DNA of 9,993 nucleotides, taken from contig DCAL01000079.1 of assembly GCA_002311975.1 (NCBI GenBank), positions 16,658-26,650 of the forward strand, in the 5' to 3' direction. The first letter of the stretch is position 1, and every line of letters begins with the position of its first letter. Below, in pieces: positions 6,010-9,993 of this stretch. Position numbers and translations under genes: made by a program. The stretch comes from Fidelibacterota bacterium UBA1134. Its GTDB lineage: Bacteria; Fidelibacterota; Marinisomatia; Marinisomatales; S15-B10. The notes under the pieces are model-generated. The model was not told the DNA's origin and made no database searches. It worked only from the letters and a program-made list of their open reading frames with translations.

Positions 6010-7304
6010 TTAAGTCCTCCAGATTTCAGGTAGTTCATCAGCAGGTTTGACATAACCTTCATCCCTACGGGAATACATGCATCATCTGCGCGGAAGGTGG
6101 GTGTGTGGTGCCCTCCGGATGTGGTGCCCGATTTCACCTGTCCGAGCCGGAAGAAGAAGCCGGGTGTTATATTGGCGTAGTAGGCAAAATCTTCGCCGCC
6201 CATGGTGGGGTCGAGCATGATGACGTTGTCTCTGCCGACAATATGCTTCATTGTAGGCATCATCTTCTCTGCCAGCGCAGGGTCATTGATGGTGGCTGGC
6301 GTGCCGCGATCATAGTCCAGCGTATATGTGCCGCCGTAGGCGCTGGTGATGCCGTCCAGGATTTCACCCATCCTGCGTTCGATGGTGTCTCTCACATCGG
6401 GATTGTAAGTGCGAACCGTCCCCTCAAGATGCACCTGCGCCGGAATGATATTGAATCGCTCGCCGCCTCGGAAAATGCCGACGGTGATAACGCTGGGTTC
6501 AAGCGGTGAAAGTGTGCGTGCACGAATGGTCTGGAATGCGGTTACGACCTGGGAGGCCATGACGATGGGATCAACTGACTTGTGAGGCGCGGCGCCGTGA
6601 GCCTGTTTTCCCCGAATCTTGACAATAAATTGATCTACTGCTGCCAGAGCCGGGCCGACTGTGAATCCGACCTTATCCACTTCCAAGTCTGAGAGCGTAT
6701 GGAGGCCAAAAACGGCAGTCGGTCGTGGATCCTCCATGACGCCTTCATCCACCATCAGTTCAGCTCCTCCTTGTTCGCCCGGGGGCGGTCCCTCTTCAGC
6801 CGGCTGGAAAATGAATTTCACCGTACCGGGAAGATTATCACGCATGGAGGAGAGGACAGATGCGACGCCGAGTTGGACAGCAGTGTGAATATCGTGGCCG
6901 CAGGCGTGCATAACGCCGACCTCTTTGCCCAGATAGGTTGTTGTTTCGGTTGACTTGAAAGGGAGATTGGTATCTTCAGTGACAGGCAGAGCGTCCATAT
7001 CGGCACGCACCGCAACCACGGGGCCGGGTCTCCCGCCGACCAATACACCCACCACGCCTGTATGCGCTACACCCGTTTGCACGTCAATACCCAGCTCTCT
7101 TAGATGACTTGCTACCAATTCAGCTGTCTTGAATTCACGATTGCCCAGTTCAGGATTCTCATGAATGTTGTGGCGTATGTCTGTTATCTGCGCTGTAAAT
7201 CTTTTAACGGCGGCGTCGATAATCTGACCCTGTGCAGTGACCTGCAAGGGAAGAGAGGTAACAAGTACGATAAGTACTGCCACACTGCGTCTAAATGAGT
7301 TCAT
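6006..7304 (-). CDS. Secreted M20-family amidohydrolase / peptidase (M20D type)
   Basis: 432 residues. M20D zinc enzymes hydrolyse amide bonds of N-acyl amino acids, hippurate-like substrates or small peptides; the exact substrate here is unknown. Seen: a signal peptide (about 1-25, ending QVTAQG), so the enzyme is exported. RHNIHENPELG at 44-54 is the family opening. The metal ligands are Cys135 and His137 in MHACGHDIHT, Glu170/Glu171 in QPAEEG, His202 in GLHT and His400 in GGHHTPTF. The dimerisation (lid) domain begins around 215 with GKQAHGAAPHKSVDPI at about 232-247. All ligands are present, so it should be active. The start has GGAG eight bases before ATG 7304. Its stop overlaps the CTG that begins the decayed NTF2-like lipoprotein (CTGA), suggesting that the two were once translationally coupled. 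Confidence 0.94.
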   Translation of the reverse strand: MNSFRRSVAVLIVLVTSLPLQVTAQGQIIDAAVKRFTAQITDIRHNIHENPELGNREFKTAELVASHLRELGIDVQTGVAHTGVVGVLVGGRPGPVVAVRADMDALPVTEDTNLPFKSTETTTYLGKEVGVMHACGHDIHTAVQLGVASVLSSMRDNLPGTVKFIFQPAEEGPPPGEQGGAELMVDEGVMEDPRPTAVFGLHTLSDLEVDKVGFTVGPALAAVDQFIVKIRGKQAHGAAPHKSVDPIVMASQVVTAFQTIRARTLSPLEPSVITVGIFRGGERFNIIPAQVHLEGTVRTYNPDVRDTIERRMGEILDGITSAYGGTYTLDYDRGTPATINDPALAEKMMPTMKHIVGRDNVIMLDPTMGGEDFAYYANITPGFFFRLGQVKSGTTSGGHHTPTFRADDACIPVGMKVMSNLLMNYLKSGGLN

Positions 7305-7703
7305 CAGAATATCTCCATATTCATCTTGAGTGTAGTATTATTCATAGTGTGTGAAGCGTGAATCTATAGTCCTCCTCAGAGGATCCTGAATAGTAACAAT
7401 ATTTGTACTGTGGTGTATACACATTGGTGTTCCGTGTTTCAATGGATTCAGGGTGGAATCCTGAGTCAGTGAGCCCTTTATGATAACGACTTGTGACTTC
7501 ATTGTAAAGAGCCTGTTCCATAATGGGGACAGCGAACACATAATGTTTGCATCCAGCGAGTCCCCTTGGAACGTGAATTTGCCTCAGTCGAATAAGAGAT
7601 GCAAGCGAAGAAGCGCCGGTCTGGTAGATTATTGCTCATTCACAGAGTGATACAGCCGTTCATCAGAGATCTGATAAGCTTGATCGGTCGCGGAATTGTC
7701 GAT
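7305..7703. other. 399-base gap with one unassigned minus-strand open frame (7342-7635)
   Basis: Between the outer-membrane protein and the amidohydrolase there is no recognised gene. One minus-strand frame is open from 7635 to a stop at 7342 (97 codons). It reads through LAGCKHYVFAVPIMEQALYN and ends EEDYRFTLHTL. The composition looks protein-like, but I recognise no family. It has no ATG near its beginning; candidate starts are GTG 7539 and an internal ATG, without a clear SD. It could be a small hypothetical protein, a gene remnant or chance. A 14-base palindrome ATCAGA-GA-TCTGAT (7662-7675) lies just after the outer-membrane gene, without a T-run. The last bases hold the SD of the amidohydrolase. 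Confidence 0.4.
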
Positions 7704-9110
7704 TTAGAATGTGAGAGATAGACCCATTACGAGTTTCTGGACTGTGATCGTTTCATTCGTACCGCTGGGTGTGTAACTGTCGCTGATGCGGCGTTCCCAT
7801 CTTCCATGAAGGTAGGACAGATCCAAAGTGATATTGCGCATGATGGCTAGGCCGAGACCAGCGGTGGTGAATTGTTTGTCTTCTCCGGGGGCAAGCGAAT
7901 CCATTAAGGGTGAAGGGTAAAGTGCGTAGCCGATGCGGAGGGTTGTGGGTCGGTGCTTGAAAAGGGGCAATGTCAATTCTGCACCGGTATGGATTTCGAG
8001 AGTGGCGCGGTAGTTGAGCCTGAGGGAATCGTTCTCAGCCGATAGCTTTGCTACTTGCGGGTCGTCCATATCTGCGGCGGCCAGAGCGTACTGTGTGTCT
8101 GACCAGTCGCGGTAACGTGCTGAGGCCGAAACGGTAAGGAATCTCGTGGAGAGAGAGGCTCCTCCGTCTACGTACCACGGCAGGTCCAGATCATAATCCC
8201 ATATCCCTGAGGACGCTGTATCCGCTCTGAAACCGTCATCGAAGATCAGGATTTCACTGCTGGAGTACTCCTCTCTGATACGCATCCTGGTGGGCAGGCT
8301 GAAAGTGCCGCCGACGGCCACAAGATTACCAGCTCTTACAATTCCCCCCACCTTGATGAGGAAACTGTTATGAGTAACGTTCAATGCCCTGCTGACAGTG
8401 TAGGAGGCGAAGTCGCCCGGATAGTTGATATACTCATCTATAGTGTCATCCTGCTGGAAAAGGAATTCGTAATTCTCTTCACCCAGGATGCGGGATATTG
8501 TGATGCCAAAAGTAGAATTGGGTGACAAGGCAATGCCGGCGCCGAGGTTGAGCTGATCAATACCCCCCTCGTTGCTGATCTCTTCAGATCGCTGAACATC
8601 CTTGTTAAACAGGTAATAGCCCGGCATGGAACTTTCGTCTTGAATCTCAAAACCGATGTGATTATCGTGACGGCTGAATCCGCTGAATCTGAGATTTGCG
8701 TCAAAATCGGCAATATGACTAAATCCGAACGCGAGGACGAAACTGCCTCTGATAGTGGGTAGGGGGACAGTCATGCCAAAGGCTGCCGGTCGGTTGTAAA
8801 ATCTGCTGTCGATCGTTCGTTCATCAGAAAACAGCGCTTCGTTAGAGAAGTTGAGACGCGAGAATTCACCGAATAGACCTCCGTTGCGTACCGTTGCCAG
8901 ACCGGCGGGATTCCAGTAGAGGGCTGTGAAATCATCGGCCAGAGATGTGTAGGCGCCCCCCATGGCTAATGCACGTGAGCCGAAGCCCATCTCTCTCTCC
9001 ATGATGTGGACGGCATCGTAGGCGGTCTGCCCGCAAACAGAAGAAATGAGAGTTGACAGGAGGAGGGTGATACCTTGGACAGCGAGGAGATAACGGTGGA
9101 TTCGCTTCAT
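7704..9110 (-). CDS. Outer-membrane beta-barrel protein, FadL/OmpP1-like (UPF0164/PorV-type)
   Basis: 468 residues. Seen: an N-terminal signal (about 1-28), then GFGSRALAMGGAYTSLADDF and TALYWNPAGLA (about 42-72). This plug-like N-terminal motif is shared by the FadL/TodX hydrophobic-compound channels and the PorV/UPF0164 barrels. The rest shows alternating polar/hydrophobic strands (for example GSFVLAFGFSHIADF, LRIGYALYPSP, ITLDLSYLHGRW) and ends in VMGLSLTF with a C-terminal Phe, the barrel-assembly signal. By family it may be a channel for hydrophobic molecules or a secretion-associated barrel; the cargo is unknown. The SD is weak (GGAA about twelve bases before ATG). It follows the Tyr-rich lipoprotein gene by 36 bases and is probably in the same transcript. 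Confidence 0.85.
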   Translation of the reverse strand: MKRIHRYLLAVQGITLLLSTLISSVCGQTAYDAVHIMEREMGFGSRALAMGGAYTSLADDFTALYWNPAGLATVRNGGLFGEFSRLNFSNEALFSDERTIDSRFYNRPAAFGMTVPLPTIRGSFVLAFGFSHIADFDANLRFSGFSRHDNHIGFEIQDESSMPGYYLFNKDVQRSEEISNEGGIDQLNLGAGIALSPNSTFGITISRILGEENYEFLFQQDDTIDEYINYPGDFASYTVSRALNVTHNSFLIKVGGIVRAGNLVAVGGTFSLPTRMRIREEYSSSEILIFDDGFRADTASSGIWDYDLDLPWYVDGGASLSTRFLTVSASARYRDWSDTQYALAAADMDDPQVAKLSAENDSLRLNYRATLEIHTGAELTLPLFKHRPTTLRIGYALYPSPLMDSLAPGEDKQFTTAGLGLAIMRNITLDLSYLHGRWERRISDSYTPSGTNETITVQKLVMGLSLTF

Positions 9111-9146
9111 GAGCGGATCAGGTTCCGTGTGTGGAGGAAAGAACTT

Positions 9147-9806
9147 TTAGTTATTGCGCTTAGAACTGACGGAAGGAGATCCGGCGCCGGAGGAAGAGCG
9201 GGTAATCGCTCCACTCCCCGATGCCCCAGATGAAAGGGTCCCGTAGCTTGAGGTCGCACTGCTCCGTGTCAGCAATCTGTTGCTGCGCCTGCCGTCATAC
9301 GAGTTATTGTGCCGGTCATACGAAGAACGGCCCGGAGTCACCAGTTTAACGCGACGCATCTCGGTCTTTGCCAACGCTATTGTCTGCGGCTCAGAACGTC
9401 GGATAGAAAGGTTCGATCCGCCGCCGCGCCGGTCCCAGTTTCGTTTCTGACGGAGAGTGGTAAATGCAGTCAGGTAAGCAGGATTGGTATAGCCGTATGA
9501 ATTGCCGTAATAACCGTATCCGTAGGGGTTGCCCAGTTGATTGCTCAGACCGTAGTAATAGTCAGAGAATCCCCAGTTGTTGTAGCCGTATCTGTAAAAT
9601 GGATCGCCATACGGGCTGAAGCTGGAGAGGAACGGCTCGAAATCAGAATAGATGTAATTGATTTCGTAAGGATAGTCATCTTCAGAAACTACGGCCGATT
9701 GTTCTTCCGGGGTTGGGGGATGAAACAGGGCGAGTTGTGTATAACACCCTTGTGAAGCAAACAGCACGAAGACCAGAACGAGCGGAGCTAAAAGGTTTCT
9801 TTTCAT
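9147..9806 (-). CDS. Tyr/Gly-rich lipoprotein of unknown function
   Basis: 219 residues. Not a family I can name. Seen: a signal sequence with lipobox ASQGC (Cys21), an acidic stretch (about 33-60), then a Tyr/Gly/Asn-rich low-complexity segment (about 64-112) with repeats such as YGDPFYRYGYNN and GNPYGYGYYGNSYGY. A basic linker follows (about 118-165), then a Ser/Gly/Arg-rich tail (about 165-219). The composition suggests an unstructured envelope or surface protein rather than an enzyme. The SD before ATG 9806 is poor. It lies 34 bases after the 35-codon small ORF and 36 bases before the outer-membrane barrel gene, so it may be a partner of the barrel. The Tyr-rich repeats could drive self-association, but that is speculation. 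Confidence 0.75.
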   Translation of the reverse strand: MKRNLLAPLVLVFVLFASQGCYTQLALFHPPTPEEQSAVVSEDDYPYEINYIYSDFEPFLSSFSPYGDPFYRYGYNNWGFSDYYYGLSNQLGNPYGYGYYGNSYGYTNPAYLTAFTTLRQKRNWDRRGGGSNLSIRRSEPQTIALAKTEMRRVKLVTPGRSSYDRHNNSYDGRRSNRLLTRSSATSSYGTLSSGASGSGAITRSSSGAGSPSVSSKRNN

Positions 9807-9840
9807 CTCTAAACAAAGCTACGCCCAAGTAGAGTCAAAA

Positions 9841-9948
9841 TCAATAGTTTTCTTGACGGACAGGAAGCAGAAGTGAACGGAGAGCGAAGTCCGCAGCAAA
9901 ATTGTTAGATTCTTCTACGGTTACTGCGTACTTCTTAGCCCAATCCAT
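9841..9948 (-). CDS. Predicted 35-residue small protein or leader peptide
   Basis: The frame begins MDWAKKYAVTVEESNNFAAD and ends LRSLLLPVRQENY. Support comes from an AAAGGAG seven bases before ATG 9948, the best ribosome binding site at the right-hand end of the window, plus a TATAAT -10 about 30 bases upstream. It would be the first reading frame of the transcript that goes on to the Tyr-rich lipoprotein and outer-membrane barrel. The product has no signal peptide, is short and mildly amphipathic, and is not recognised. It could be a genuine small protein, a leader peptide, or the start of a longer gene that lost frame. I see no attenuator-like run of one amino acid. Confidence 0.5.
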   Translation of the reverse strand: MDWAKKYAVTVEESNNFAADFALRSLLLPVRQENY

Positions 9949-9977
9949 TACTTACTCCTTTCAGATTTTCTCAAAAA

Positions 9978-9983
9978 ATTATA
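9978..9983 (-). promoter_or_regulatory. -10 promoter element (TATAAT) at the right edge
   Basis: A perfect TATAAT reads on the minus strand, placing a transcription start near 9970 and a leader of about 20-25 bases before the small ORF at 9948. The matching -35 would fall beyond the window, so the promoter is only half visible. It would drive the small ORF, the Tyr-rich lipoprotein and the outer-membrane barrel. Confidence 0.55.
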
Positions 9984-9993
9984 TCACGATGTG

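Noticed and set aside
7662..7675. Palindrome after the outer-membrane gene as an intrinsic terminator
   Set aside because: The stem is only six mostly A/T-G/C pairs and no T-run follows on the minus strand.
1..9993. CRISPR array, transposase, integrase, toxin-antitoxin or phage defence cluster
   Set aside because: No spaced direct repeats, no mobile-element or nuclease motifs, and all sizeable genes have ordinary housekeeping or envelope assignments.

Overview
The window is a gene-dense bacterial chromosome segment with roughly balanced base composition. All protein genes are on the minus strand except one cold-shock gene. Lipobox lipoproteins, an outer-membrane protein of the 'SRALAMGGAYTSLADDFTALYWNPAG' type, a free-standing TonB-plug-like lipoprotein and an LPS-export permease indicate a Gram-negative bacterium. 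The mix resembles uncultured FCB-group lineages such as Marinimicrobia or Gemmatimonadota. That placement is inference from protein style, not a proven assignment.

Layout, read in the minus direction from the right edge. (a) 9993-7704: a promoter -10 element, a 35-codon small ORF with a strong Shine-Dalgarno (SD) sequence, a Tyr/Ser-rich lipoprotein and a FadL-like outer-membrane beta-barrel. (b) 7703-7305: a 399-base gap with one unassigned open frame. (c) 7304-5350: a secreted M20 amidohydrolase followed by two decayed lipoprotein genes. The first is an NTF2/SnoaL-like gene with two compensating frameshifts and CTG where the start codon should be. The second is an NHL/beta-propeller gene reduced to its two ends. 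Neither broken frame would be apparent from a simple ORF list. (d) 5302-2704: a tightly packed four-gene unit, consisting of a plug-like lipoprotein, a Ca2+-dependent PI-PLC-type lipoprotein, 3-methyladenine DNA glycosylase I (tag) and a hotdog-fold protein. Two of its three junctions are ATGA overlaps. It ends at a hairpin that can act as a terminator in both directions, because (e) the plus-strand cold-shock gene (2395-2607) converges on it. (f) tRNA-His(GTG) on the minus strand, followed by a small GCGGATT-type inverted-repeat element. (g) An LptF/LptG-family permease whose stop overlaps (GTGA) the GTG start of a thymidine/pyrimidine-nucleoside phosphorylase, which runs off the left edge.

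Functionally this is envelope and housekeeping biology: LPS transport, outer-membrane proteins, secreted hydrolases, nucleoside salvage, alkylation repair and RNA chaperoning. I found no CRISPR array, transposase, phage gene, toxin-antitoxin pair or recognisable defence system, and no clear case for a new multi-gene system. The most informative observations are the decaying lipoprotein block, the plug/PLC/tag/hotdog operon and the small ORF at the right edge.
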